From the NCBI RefSeq assembly GCF_963576615.1, contig NC_088714.1, forward strand, positions 42,750,072 to 42,814,071: a stretch of DNA of 64,000 bases. Direction: 5' to 3'. Position 1 is the first letter of the stretch; every line of letters starts with the position of its first letter. The stretch comes from Watersipora subatra. Its lineage: Eukaryota; Bryozoa; Gymnolaemata; Cheilostomatida; Watersiporidae. Both the position numbers and the translations under genes were made by a program. Shown here one piece after another: positions 37,501-47,900 of this stretch. The notes beneath the pieces are model-generated. The model searched no databases. It was not told where the DNA came from and saw only the letters and a list, made by a program, of their open reading frames with translations.

Positions 37501-40500
37501 GCATGTGAATAAGCCTGACAGGTCACACCCAGTGAGAGCATGAGTCTTCTAGCATTGGTAAATGTATGATTTGTGATAAGTTAGGATTATATCATATGAC
37601 ACATGACATATCAGTTTGACAAACCTCATGACCTCAAATATGACAAGTGTCAACAAGTGCTTCAGACTAGTCAACTTTGTGATATACTTCCAAGACGGTA
37701 CCCACCCAACTAATTTTATTTATATGCTGCGTGGCAAAAAAGGTCAACTTTGATTAAAACCAAATAGAAGTTTTTTGGTGACATTAGTTTTGTATTAAAC
37801 ATGGTTACTGCATCGTTATACAACAATTGAAATTTAGATAAAGCATCTAATTAGCAATAAAAATAATATAATAATGTAATAATAATATAATAATACAATA
37901 ATAACATATTACAGGCAAAGTAACAAATAATGGGTATGTTTGCTACTGATAGGGAAAAAGTATTAAAAGGTAATATTCACCTGTGTCTGCGTTTTTTGCT
38001 CTTTTTACCAGCAGGATTCTGTTTCATTATCTGTCTATCATAGTACTCCTCCATTTCATTTCCTGTGCGATCCAATCAGCTATTATTGTTGTTCTTATTT
38101 TCATACACACATCTGTATAGTCTGATATAGCACAACATCAATGTTCCGTCATTGTTGATACAGAAACACTGTCTACCTACTGTTGCATCATGGGAATCTT
38201 TCCTTCATGAAACAGTTAGCTGTCATTCATGACAAAATTTAATAGAAATATAAGTCTAGGTCTTTGAGTAGTAATCAAAAACATTTTGCCATTTTTCAGG
38301 CAGTTTTTGTTGGTAAAAAAGAATTTGATGTTCTGATCCTAATCCCATCCTATCAACCGCAGCCATTGCTAAACAGCTGAAATAACTTGCCATAGCTTCA
38401 ATTAAGGTAAACAATTCAGGGCCGTAATATCACCCTCCCTTATCTCAGCATTAGCTAAAGGCTTTTTTATAAACATAAGAAGATGTGTACCCTGAATATA
38501 AGATCTGCTATTCAAAGAGTATCCAGAAGTCTATGCATTACTAATAATGGAACTATTCTAACTGCGAGCTATTATCTGTCTATCGTGTACTTTATCGTAC
38601 AATTTGTAACCTTCCTATCTTACCAGGTATTTTCCTTACAGATTACCAGATAAACATTTACAAAATGTGAAAAACTTTACTTACATGACTACCCAATGAC
38701 CACATCTTTCGACTTATAATAAAATTAAATCTTATATTAATTCATTTATATGCTGGCAAAAAATATAAATTTAAATGTTACAGAATATTTAATATTTAAA
38801 TAGTTTGAAGTAACTTAATAGTTTGTATTAATTCTACTACTAACTTTATAATTTAACAGATTGGTATATTACAACCTGTTTTTTTCAAAAAATTCATTCC
38901 AAAATTTTATTATCTTTTGAAATTTTAAATAAATTTTATTAAGATATCTAACGAGAGGACTATTATTATTACTGTGTTATATAGCCCATTGAAATCCTGT
39001 TTCTAGGGTGCTACCAAAGTTTTTTTTAGAATTTTCATATGTTTTTAGTGTGAAGTTATGATGTTTGGCAACACCTTCTTATGATACTCTTGCTCTCTGC
39101 TAATTCAACTTCTATGTCATATGTTCTAGTTTTTCATTAGTACTCAGTACTCTCTTAATCCGCTCCTTCAACTTATATGCTCTTCTGCCCATGCATTCTA
39201 CAGCTACAGGGATGGTTTCTACTCTAGAGCCGTGCCTTAGCTCACAGACTTTGTAAGCCAACTGTTGGTAGCTCTGCTGTTTTTTCTTCTTTCTAATTAT
39301 GTTCTCATCATGAGAGTCACGTCTCTTATTTGGATCAGCTTCTTGTTCTTGTACTAGTTGGTCACATCTGGTTGGCGGATGGTTGTTTCCTTTTTCATCT
39401 CGTTTTTAAAGTACCAACACGACTTTGCCTGTTCCCATGTCAACACAGTGTCTTTTCCTCATCTCAACTTGTACCGGCACTGGTCATGACTGAGGAGATT
39501 CTTTGGCCGAAGCAGCCGTCAGAATCTTTAGCACATTATTGTCTCTTGTCTCTGGTCACAGGATCGTTTCCTGCAAGTAGCTGGCATCCTTCTGTATCAC
39601 AGCCTCAGAGAACTTTATACACAACCTACATAGATCTGATTCAATGCCAAAACCCCTGTTCTGCTTCCATGCATGGTCTGAATAATCTGGTCTTGCATAT
39701 TGATAATTGCTGCCACTTTCCTTGGGTCTATATAACATTTCATCTACTCGTGTTCCCTTCTTCGAGGTATCTGTAGAATTCACTCTGCGCTCTTTTAGTT
39801 TTGTACCCCTCTACTTTGACATCAGTCCTCTTTTTGACTTCAGACTTCAAGCTCTGCCAGAGTCCTTCCACATCTCAATTACTTTTTCACCATCTTAGTG
39901 AACTCTATATTTATCAAAGCAACGCTGACACCATTATATTTACCAGTAAATACGCGGTAAATACGCGGTAGATACATGGTAAATATCTCTGCTACTGCTT
40001 TGCTTAAGGGTTTTCCTTCTTTCTCTGTCTTACTCTTCCAAGCTACTGTTGTCCTCTTACTGTCTTAGTATGTCGTGTAACAAGAACCCTCACCTTAGTA
40101 TTCTGACACCCTCCCTGACAACCTTCTGCCGTGTTCCCTACTCACGTATAATTATTCACCACCTGCTTGTTTCCCCATGCATGTTCTTTCCTCTCAGTTC
40201 TACTTAAATTAGTTTTTGTTATTACTATTATATATTATTACTATTATCTTCACTATTATATATATTATTATTACTATTATATATTATTACTATCATTATC
40301 ACTGTTATATATATTACTATTATTACTAATATATATTATTACTATTATTATCATGACTATATATATTAATATTACTATTATATATTATTACTATTATTAT
40401 CACTATTATATATTATTATTATTATTACTATTATATATTAGTACCTACAGATAATGAAACGGTTCTTGTAAAATAATTGCTTGAGCTTCTTCTTTATCTG

Positions 40501-42478
40501 AATTGATGATTTAAATTTAAAACCTTTCATGTATCCTTTATGTTTTACTGCTCAAATTAAGTAATTTACTATACATTAAAGACTATATCACAGCTTTATT
40601 TTGTGACTTTTATATGCCGCGGTTGACTTGTCTAGCAACCATCTTCAAAAGAATGTGAAACAAAACTATTTACTCTATTCGATTTCTGTTTTGTTTTCAT
40701 TTAGTTCTACGAGTTTGGAGATTGAATATGGTATTCAGTTCAACAGGAATTGTGCTATTAAAAATGCTTTTAAGGTCAATTGAAGGTTGTTAATACAGTC
40801 CAGGATCAGGAGACCTACTTCTATATATTATATATATATTAGTTACTACTATTATTATTATTTGAACATAATCAATACTTAAAATTGAAACATACGTTTA
40901 ACAAAGTTTGTTTAAAAGTACGTATGAGTATAAAATTTACGGTGAAGAATATGAGGTCAGAAGGTCAAAACCTACCATCCTATTATAATAACTATTTCTT
41001 TAGTTTTAAATCAAGCCAAGTTTGTTACTTTCATACCTTTATATAACTGTTGGTGCGTATCCATGCCTTGTTTGTGGTGAGCAACATGAAACGGCTGGTT
41101 GTTTGACTGCAACTGGTACTCGTGTGTCAAATGGTGTATACCTCCCCCGTGTTGACTGATATTCGGTGGAAAACTTGTGCTAGGTGTCGCATGATAGTAG
41201 CTTTGCGGCGAGGAAATTGCGCCATGGCGAAATGGATGACTAGTTTGGTTGGGGTCGAGAGCACAAGGCATATAATTTCCAGGAGCAGGTGGATGTACTT
41301 GGAACGCTGCTGTTGAGTTGGTATTTGACAAACCTAAATGTAACAATATGGTTGTGTTTCATTATCCTTCTAAAAGACAGTACCAAAAGTGTACCAGCGC
41401 TGCCTGTTCTTGTTTTTGCATGCAAAAAATCATTATTACAGTATTAATAAACTTCTTTAAACTTTGCAAACCAATTCTAAAAGACTATGTCTATGTCTAC
41501 TGGAGCCAACCGCATGGTTTTTCTATGAATTTTTTATAGACTGACAAATTATCTATTAAGGTCAGTTCTATTAAAAAGGATGCGTTATTAAAAGAATCTT
41601 ATTAACTGTTTTCAGCATTTGTCATCAGCTTTTTTATTTCCTAATTTTTAAAAAAGCTTCATTTTAATTGGCTACTATGATACCTTTTATATCCACCCAA
41701 ACACCACATAATTTCTGTTTGTGTTCTTCACAAAATTCTAACAGTGAATACATGGCTAAAAGCTAATCAACTATTGGCTAGGAAACACAAAAGATGTTCA
41801 ACAAATACTATGAAAATTTTTTTCAACAGTTAGTTTTACGTAAATATAGCTGAATGGCTTTAAAATAGTATGATTTTATTATATAAGAAATAGAAGGCAA
41901 CATAATTGCTGTATTACTGTTCTATCCATTGCTGCTGACAAATACTCAAATTTGGAAAGCAACACATTCCACTTTCCACATTGACTCGACAATTGCTACA
42001 TCAAAGGTGATACCAATAACAGAATATATTATACAGGTAAATGATGAAACAATAAATATGAGATAATACAACAAAAATGTAATATTACAGAAGACCATAA
42101 AATAATGCCAACAATTACATGTAGTATCTCACACATTTTACGAAACAACTTTCAAAGTTAGCTAATAGACATATTAACTTATGTAAGTGTAAACATATTA
42201 CGTTAGCTATCTATACAAAGATATATATTAATTTATACAAATACATCAATTTACTAATAGCTAACAGTCATAATACAATAATAAAAAAACATAATATATA
42301 ACTTACCAAGTAAATCATTGATAGCGAACGGGGCCCTCGTATTCTGTAGGTGATAGCCTCCATAAATCTGTCCGTTGCACGACTGTGCCAGAGATGATGA
42401 GTTTGAAGGAAAATGCCTGACATGGGATGAGCTGGCAGATGTGACGCTGACGATAGAGTTAATACTCTGATGGATCAT
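26521..42478 (-). CDS. Vsx: Vsx/Chx10-like paired-like homeobox transcription factor ('Vsx-B')
   Basis: Exons in coding order are 42478-42307, 41333-41037, 38062-37981, 37243-37120, 27075-26892 and 26702-26521 (TGA). All introns are GT/AG and the phases join, giving 346 residues. Features: octapeptide FAINDLLGL near residues 51-59, split by intron 1; His/Gln/Pro-rich linker; KKSKKRRHR leading to the homeodomain at about 180-239 with Q50 and canonical [12 protein letters not shown] domain ([27 protein letters not shown]). The C-terminal tail is a short acidic/Ser stretch ending AVNH, with no recognisable RV motif. An intron falls at homeodomain residue 5 (HR/TIF, phase 2), absent from Vsx-A. 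The 10-kb intron after residue 46 is loaded with retroelement debris. Nuclear transcription factor; Vsx1 or Vsx2 identity is unresolved. Confidence 0.93.
26892..27075 (-). CDS. Vsx: Vsx-B exon 5: homeodomain helix 3 and CVC domain
   Basis: A 184-nt exon from [18 protein letters not shown] to NAPWLL. Acceptor ATCTGTAG. The donor is GTACGT after an A, making the junction residue Ser (WLLS) where most Vsx proteins have Gly. The acceptor side of the neighbouring intron is duplicated at 40444. Confidence 0.92.
27078..27470. repeat. Intron segment duplicated at 40444-40830 (copy 1)
   Basis: Starting at the CTACAG (splice acceptor on the minus strand) and running about 390 bp to GATCAGGAGACCTGCTT, this sequence is repeated with modest divergence at 40444-40830. 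This copy is the functional 3' end of Vsx-B intron 4. Confidence 0.85.
28050..28240. repeat. Partial copy of dispersed repeat family
   Basis: CTCTGCAATACTATTAAATT and CAACTCACTCAATAATTCCT match the 17.2-18.0 kb and 52.4-52.8 kb copies. Confidence 0.6.
28432..28862. repeat. Tandem repeat of about 20 bp (TATATACACATGTAAGTCAT)
   Basis: About 20 units with variable (TA)n length. The plus strand repeats AT/GTAAGT, donor-like but antisense to Vsx-B. Long open frames on the minus strand (Tyr/Ile/Met-rich) are artefacts. Confidence 0.9.
29820..30125. repeat. AT-rich low-complexity tract
   Basis: Nearly pure TATTATAATA-type sequence with no coding signal. Confidence 0.85.
31610..31850. repeat. AATAAT/AATAGT low-complexity tract
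   Basis: Trinucleotide-like AATAAC/AATAGT runs, ending in a short TAGCCATAGC-type repeat. Confidence 0.8.
31915..32480 (+). pseudogene. LINE relic: C-terminal endonuclease region of an RLE-type non-LTR retrotransposon
   Basis: Translated in pieces across frameshifts: [15 protein letters not shown] (end of the zinc-finger region), a DKTKIL-DF-IQTDQ segment, remnants of the PD-type endonuclease stretch, and [13 protein letters not shown] at the very C-terminus. These are hallmarks of LINEs with a restriction-like endonuclease. Many stops and frameshifts; inactive. Antisense within Vsx-B intron 4. Confidence 0.65.
32600..35860 (+). pseudogene. LINE relic: RT to restriction-like endonuclease, heavily decayed
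   Basis: In order: a Glu/Lys-rich N-terminal part (32.85-33.4 kb); reverse transcriptase pieces at 33.70-34.40 kb (SYx[15 protein letters not shown], a SMCWINYK-like motif, [18 protein letters not shown]); [14 protein letters not shown] near 34.7 kb; a Cys/His finger remnant near 35.28 kb; and [15 protein letters not shown]-, then [15 protein letters not shown] near 35.6-35.75 kb. A 12-bp array (34725-34945) has expanded inside it. Same family or class as 31915-32480, but a separate copy, since both contain the C-terminal domain. Confidence 0.65.
34725..34945. repeat. 12-bp tandem repeat inside the LINE relic
   Basis: About 18 units of GATCTATTGTAT/GATCTATTGTAC. The period is a multiple of 3, so open frames run through it on both strands (Ile-Asp-His-Thr and Tyr-Asp-Leu-Leu repeats). 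Confidence 0.9.
35925..36380 (-). repeat. tRNA-derived SINE with triplicated tail
   Basis: The head TTACTATAATGAGACC, CCGTCCATCTGTCTGAAG and TGGAATCAAACTC (B-box region in reverse) match the family. The right part, ending CTAGACTACCAGGGTACTAG, repeats about three times with a 101-bp period (36070, 36171, 36272). Confidence 0.7.
36715..37078. repeat. 48-bp tandem repeat, about 7 copies
   Basis: Unit AAGACAGACAAGGCTATCTG then TCAGGTATGAATTGTACCTA plus TATAGACT. The array stops about 40 bp before the end of Vsx-B homeodomain exon 4 (37120). Confidence 0.85.
37120..37243 (-). CDS. Vsx: Vsx-B exon 4: homeodomain residues 6-46
   Basis: 124 nt encoding [15 protein letters not shown] to LPEDRIQ. 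Acceptor TTGTGCCTTAG, donor GTCAGT. The arm residues KKSKKRRHR come from exon 3 at 37981-38062. Confidence 0.93.
37255..37436. repeat. Tandem repeat of about 30 bp
   Basis: Five to six diverged units of AGAACTACCTTCTTAATAGA AGATATAT, directly upstream (in gene orientation) of Vsx-B exon 4, inside intron 3. The acceptor of exon 4 borders the array. Confidence 0.7.
39090..39900 (-). pseudogene. LINE fragment: zinc finger and endonuclease region, second RLE-type family
   Basis: Minus-strand pieces read [20 protein letters not shown] (finger), TIRQPDV (PD-type endonuclease), [18 protein letters not shown], and [19 protein letters not shown]. These follow the order seen in restriction-like-endonuclease LINEs, where the last motif is usually VPVVVGALG. 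Frameshifts and stops are present. It differs from the family at 31.9-35.9 kb. Confidence 0.55.
40215..40440. repeat. (TATTATTAC)n-type simple repeat
   Basis: A TATTATTACTATTATATA-type tract ending exactly at the left edge of the duplicated intron segment. Confidence 0.85.
40444..40830. repeat. Duplicate of Vsx-B intron 4 end (copy 2)
   Basis: It matches 27078-27470 from CTACAGATAATGAAACG to GATCAGGAGACCTACTT, same orientation, with scattered substitutions. It retains the intron's CTGTAG acceptor on the minus strand but no exon follows; downstream is simple repeat. Confidence 0.85.
42307..42478 (-). CDS. Vsx: Vsx-B exon 1 with start codon
   Basis: ATG at 42478 opens 57 codons rich in Ser, ending in FAINDLLG, with donor GTAAGT. 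The octapeptide finishes in exon 2 (41333) as G/LS. The phase 1 join confirms both exons. Confidence 0.87.
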
Positions 42479-42989
42479 CGTGCCCTGACAAGCTCGACTG
42501 GCTCTATTACCTGCGAGCCACTAATTACTGGCTACTGAGAGTCAAGGTAATGGCTAATGAAGATTCAGCCGTGGCAGCGAGATGTTATGTTAACGGCAGC
42601 ACACCTACCGCTATCAATATAACCAATCATCGAAGAAATCTCTATATAAAAAAGGTACGTACATCATTGATAAGCAAAGATAGCTTTATCTACCCGTTGG
42701 ATTATAAATTATAAACACGCTAATGAAAAAGTTTGATGAATGAAAGAAAAATATTTAGCAACAAGTTTCATTCGCTAAATTTAGCGGATGATTAGTTCTC
42801 CAAACGCGCGTGCGCTTCATTATGGAAAAAAGACTGTTTTTAACAAGTCTGAGTGTTTTTATAATAATTTTTCAGTTATACAAATGAGAAAAGTAGCTGT
42901 CAATTAGGAGAGAGTGAGAATGAAGCTCGGTGCAACTGCCAATCCTCAATTAAGGCTACAGTGTTTTGAATTACCATATAATATGCCTT

Positions 42990-43220
42990 GCAAACAATGT
43001 ATATCTATGGGTATGTATATTTATATATACAGTATATACTAGTATATATATACTAGTATATACTGTATATATATATATATACAGTAAACTATATATACTA
43101 GTATATATAGTTGTAATACACGGTGCAACTGTTGCACTCCTGTATACATATATATATACTGTAAACTATATATACTAGTATATATAGTTGTAATACACGG
43201 TGCAACTGTGGCACTCCGTT
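42990..43220. repeat. Palindrome-rich tandem duplication
   Basis: Two copies, about 78 bp apart, of a block holding a 22-bp perfect palindrome (half-site CTATATATACT, centred on CTAG) followed by GTAATACACGGTGCAACTGT and GCACTCC. Further TACTAGTATA palindromes precede it. Confidence 0.8.
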
Positions 43221-43597
43221 GTAATTGTCAGAAATTAATAACTATTCATCAAAATATACGATTCAATTATTTATGATCGAACATCTTTCCAATTTCTTTT
43301 AAAATTTTCTACAGAGTTAAAGCAAAAAGCATTTACTGTATATGCTGCCAGAGCTTATGTGAAAACGCATGACGCGGATTTGAGCTTTCAAACTGTAATC
43401 CGATTGGCTAGGTTTAAATCAAGCATTAGACAGCATGTAATTGTATTTACTTTGCAGGAATAATGCCTAATTATCACTCTATTTCTAAGAATGACAGAAC
43501 TAAACCCTAATTACATGTTATCAGCTCTCTGACTTACTCATAAGCTCAGAACCAACCCTTATTTCCAATCTTTACCTCTGAGCTCAACTCTGTTCCT

Positions 43598-43748
43598 GTT
43601 TTACGCTCTCTCTCCCTCTCCCTCTCCCTCTCCCTCCCTCTCCCTCCCTCTCCCCCTCTCTCTCTCCCTCTCTGCCTCCTCTCTCTCCCTCCCTCCCTCT
43701 CTCTCTCCCTCCCCCTCCCTCTCCCTCCCTCCCTCCCTCTCTCTCTTT
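43598..43748. repeat. Polypyrimidine (CCCTCT)n tract
   Basis: An uninterrupted C/T strand of about 150 bp, mirror-repeat-like; such tracts can form triplex (H-) DNA. Confidence 0.9.
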
Positions 43749-44969
43749 TAAACAAAGCTTATTGAATTGTTCACTGGCAAATAGAATGATGCGTGATGCT
43801 GTTCATAACTTTTGTACCCAACAAGTTATGAACAGATGATGAAAACTAGCAATAAAAGAGAGCCATGCTTTGCGAATTGATTTTGTTTACAGGGATATGT
43901 CATTTGTTGAAAGTTTGTCACATATTTTGTTCACCTCTAATAGTAGGCTATCCTGCGTTGTTACTATAACTGTGATGAGGCTAGTTCCCATTTGATCATT
44001 TTTGATTGTATTAACAGGGATATTTCACTTGTCGAAACTTTTATGTGAATGGAAGCCAGTGGTCTACCAGCGAAGTCAGCAGAGGCCGGTGCATCGGCAG
44101 CAACTGTAATTGCTGAGCAGATAGGACAAATCTGGATCATAATATTTGCATGTACAGCCTATGCATCTAGCAGGGTACTCCAGGTTCATATATCATAGAC
44201 GCGATTGCTAACTCGCTAAATCATTAATGACTTGAAATAGACGAAAATATTGTTTTGCCATTGTGATAGCTGTATACCTAAAACAATTGTAAGCAATTGT
44301 ACAAATTTATTTTATGTAATTGGAGCTATTTGCTAAAATAACATTGTTAAGGAACACATGGAGACTGTTGGTGGTACTTACATACTTATGATTGTAAAAT
44401 GCCCATTTACAACAGTCAAGTCTTTTGCAAGATGTCTATGAACCGAGACTGACACAAATATTTTTTATAGAAACAAAAGAAACCAAGAAAAATATAAAAT
44501 AACAAAGAGTTCTTGCTATAGTGGAAACAGAAGACAGGAAGAGGTCACACGAACAAAAGTACGCTGAAGACGAAATGCAAATTGCAAAAGCAAGAGTTGG
44601 TAAGCTCTATAGAATAATAGATCTATGCATAAGGGAGTACAATTGACAGAAGTCAGAAGTAAGATTAATGATTCCAATACACAAATCTACTATGACAACT
44701 TCTTTTGATGTTGTCTCAAACGAATGTAAAAAAACGCATGTGAACAAATGACCAAAAAACTAAAGCTGAAAGCTACATTCTGCTACATCAATCTTTAGCA
44801 ACCTGTTCCAGATTATATTAACGCATGAATAAATGGGTAGGGAAAGATCCATTCTCAGCGAGCACGCAAAGGACACTCATATGGTTTGAGCAGCTACTAA
44901 TACCCTGAGAAGACAACTTCCAAGTGTTATTAAACATAATGTCTATTATAAAATCCAGGTAGCAACCCT

Positions 44970-47900
44970 TCAAGGATAAAAGAACTCGTCTTCAGGTAAC
45001 TCATCATCCGCTTTCGCTCTTCTAGAGCCTCCGATTGGAAAATCAGACTCGCTCTCAACATCAGAATTAGTTCGACGTAAAGCTGTAAATTAAGATAACC
45101 ATGACAAAAAAATAACATACATGTAAATTGAAATTGAAACAAGTTGCTGGCTAGTGACAGAACTGAAATAAGCTTTGCAGGTCTAAGGCTAAGTGTATTT
45201 CATTGACAGGTCTGAGGCCAACTGTATGTCATTGACCTGCCTGAGGCAATTTGTAGGTCATTGGTTGGTCCGAGGAACTGTAGGTCAATGGCAGATAGCT
45301 AGTGCGTGGCTAAAAGTTAGCTGCCACAGTAGCTGTCATGTTAGTCCACTTGTCTACCAGATACAAAAGTTGCAATCTTCAATGCATGCATGCTTCAACT
45401 AAAAGCTCGTTAAATTCTGGGTCTTTTTGCTCAGTTCCTAGCAAACTACCAACACAATGCCGTAGCTCTATTAAATATTATAAAAGTAGCTCTATCAAAT
45501 ATTATAAAAGTAGCTTTATTAAATATTATAAAGTAGCTCTATTAAATATTATAAAAGTAGCTCTATTAAGTATTATACAAGTAGCTCTATTAAATATTAT
45601 AAAAGTAGCTCTATTAAATATTATAAAAGTAGCTCTATTAAGTATTATACAAGTAGCTCTATTAAATATTATAAAAGTAGCTCTATTAAATATTATAAAA
45701 GTAGCTCTATCAAATATTATAAAAGTAGCTCTATTAAGTATTATAAAAGTAGCTCTATTAAGTATTATAAAAGTAGCTCTATTAAATATTATAAAAGTAG
45801 CTCTATTAAATATTATAAAAATAGCTCTATTAAATATTATAAAGTAGCTCTATTAAATATTATAAAAGTAGCTCTATCAAATATTATAAAAGTAGCTCTA
45901 TTAAGTATTATAAAAGTAGCTCTATTAAGTATTATACAAGTAGCTCTATCAAATATCATAAAAGTAGCTCTATTAAATATTATAAAAGTAGCTCTATCAA
46001 ATATTATAAAAGTAGCTCTATTAAGTATTATAAAAGTAGCTCTATTAAGTATTATAAAAGTAGCTCTATTAAATATTATAAAAGTAGCTCTATTAAATAT
46101 TATAAAAGTAGCTCTATTAAGTATTATTAAAGTAGCTCTATTAAATATTATAAAAGTAGCTCTATCGAATATTATAAAAGTAGCTCTATTAAGTATTATA
46201 AAAGTAGCTCTATTAAATATTATATAAGTAGCCCTATCAAATATTATAAAAGTAGCTCTATTAAATATTATAAAAGTAGCTCTATTAAATATTATAAAAG
46301 TAGCTCTATTAAGTATTATACAAGTAGCTCTATTAAATATTATAAAAGTAGCTCTATTAAATATTATAAAAATAGCTCTATTAAGTATTATAAAAGTAGC
46401 TCTATTAAATATTATAAAAGTAGCTCTATTAAGTATTATACAAGTAGCTCTATTAAATATTATAAAAGTAGATCTATTAAATATTATAAAAGTAGCTCTA
46501 TTAAGTATTATACAAGTAGCTCTATTAAATATTATAAAAGTAGCTCTATTAAATATTATAAAAGTAGCTCTATTAAATATTATAAAAGTAGCTCTATTAA
46601 ATATTATAAAAGTAGCTCTATTAAGTATTATAAAAGTAGCTCTATTAAATATTATAAAAGTAGCTCTATTAAATATTATAAAAGTAGCTCTATCAAATAT
46701 TATAAAAGTAGCTCTATTAATTATTATACAAGTAGCTTTATTAAATACTATAAAAGTAGCTCTATTAAGTATTATAAAAGTAGCTCTATTAAATATTATA
46801 AAAGTAGCCCTATCAAATATTATAAAAGTAGCTCTATTAAATATTATAAAAGTAGCTCTATTAAGTATTATTAAAGTAGCTCTATTAAATATTATAAAAT
46901 TAGCTCTATTAAATATTATAAAAATAGCTCTATTAAGTATTATAAAAGTAGCTCTATTAAATATTATAAAAGTAGCCCTATCAAATATTATAAAAGTAGC
47001 TCTATTAAATATTATAAAAGTAGCTCTATTAAATATTATAAAAGTAGCCCTATCAAATATTATAAAAGTAGCTCTATTAAATATTATAAAAGTAGCCCTA
47101 TCAAATATTATAAAAGTAGCTCTATTAAATATTATAAAAGTAGCTCTATCAAATATTATAAAAGTAGCTCTATTAAATGTCATTGAGAACAAACAATTAA
47201 TAGAAATACTTGCATTAGCTACGACCTCAAATTATCAGCTAATAAAAATATTTAAACTAAATAGTATTTCAAACAAACAGCCAATAAGAAAGTTTGTACT
47301 AAACATTATTTTTAAATCAGAGCTTTAGGAAGCACATGTAAAAATGCAATGTTTAACAAACAGCCAATAAGAGAAGGTGTACCATAAACTAGCTTTGTGT
47401 ACAGCCAGTACATATCATTTTGACAACAGCAAACTCAGACAAGATGAAAATCTAAAAGCTATGGCGGAGAAACAGGCGACAAAGAAACACTCTCACTCAC
47501 CAACCCTATGACTGTCACTCAACAGCCCTATGACTGTCACTCACCAGCCTTATGACTGTCACTCACCAGCCCTATGACTGTCACTCACCAGCCTTATGTC
47601 TGTCACTCACCAGCCTTATGACTGTCACTCACCAGCCCTATGACTGTCACTCACCAGCCCTATGACTGTCACTCACCAGCCCTATGACTGTCACTCACCA
47701 GCCCTATGACTGTCACTCACCAGCCCTATGACTGTCACTCACCAGCCCTATGACTCTTGCTAGAACCTTTGCTATCTCCAGTACTTGACAGAGTCTGCAA
47801 GGTGTCTGTATACTTGGTAGAGTTTCCAACCAATTGAGTCTCGGTTGTGGGCTTCCTGCAGTACAATCAGTAGTCTAAACTTAGCGACTTCACAGTAAAT

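Larger units (their letters stand above)
38063..41036 (-). other. Vsx-B intron 2
   Basis: It contains a LINE fragment (39090-39900), a TAT/TAC simple repeat (40215-40440) and the duplicated intron segment (40444-40830). The 38.1-39.0 kb part is AT-rich with no exon seen. In the short intron 3 just beyond, TAATTAGC occurs at 37848-37855. Confidence 0.45.
42479..44969. other. Intergenic region between Vsx-B start and Kizuna-like gene end
   Basis: It should hold the Vsx-B promoter (minus strand); TAATTACTGG and GGTAATGGCTAATG motifs at 42520-42560 and a CCAAT motif near 42623 are near the start. Also a palindromic duplicated repeat (42990-43220), a CT-rich tract (43598-43748) and the presumed 3' UTR of the Kizuna-like gene (a minus-strand AATAAA lies near 44310). 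An open Lys/Glu-rich stretch at 44520-44635 is unexplained. Confidence 0.45.

Noticed and set aside
45837-47192. 451-codon minus-strand open frame (NRATFIIF repeats)
   Set aside because: It is the 24-bp minisatellite read in a frame that the period keeps open; the other strand is open too, and it lies inside an intron.
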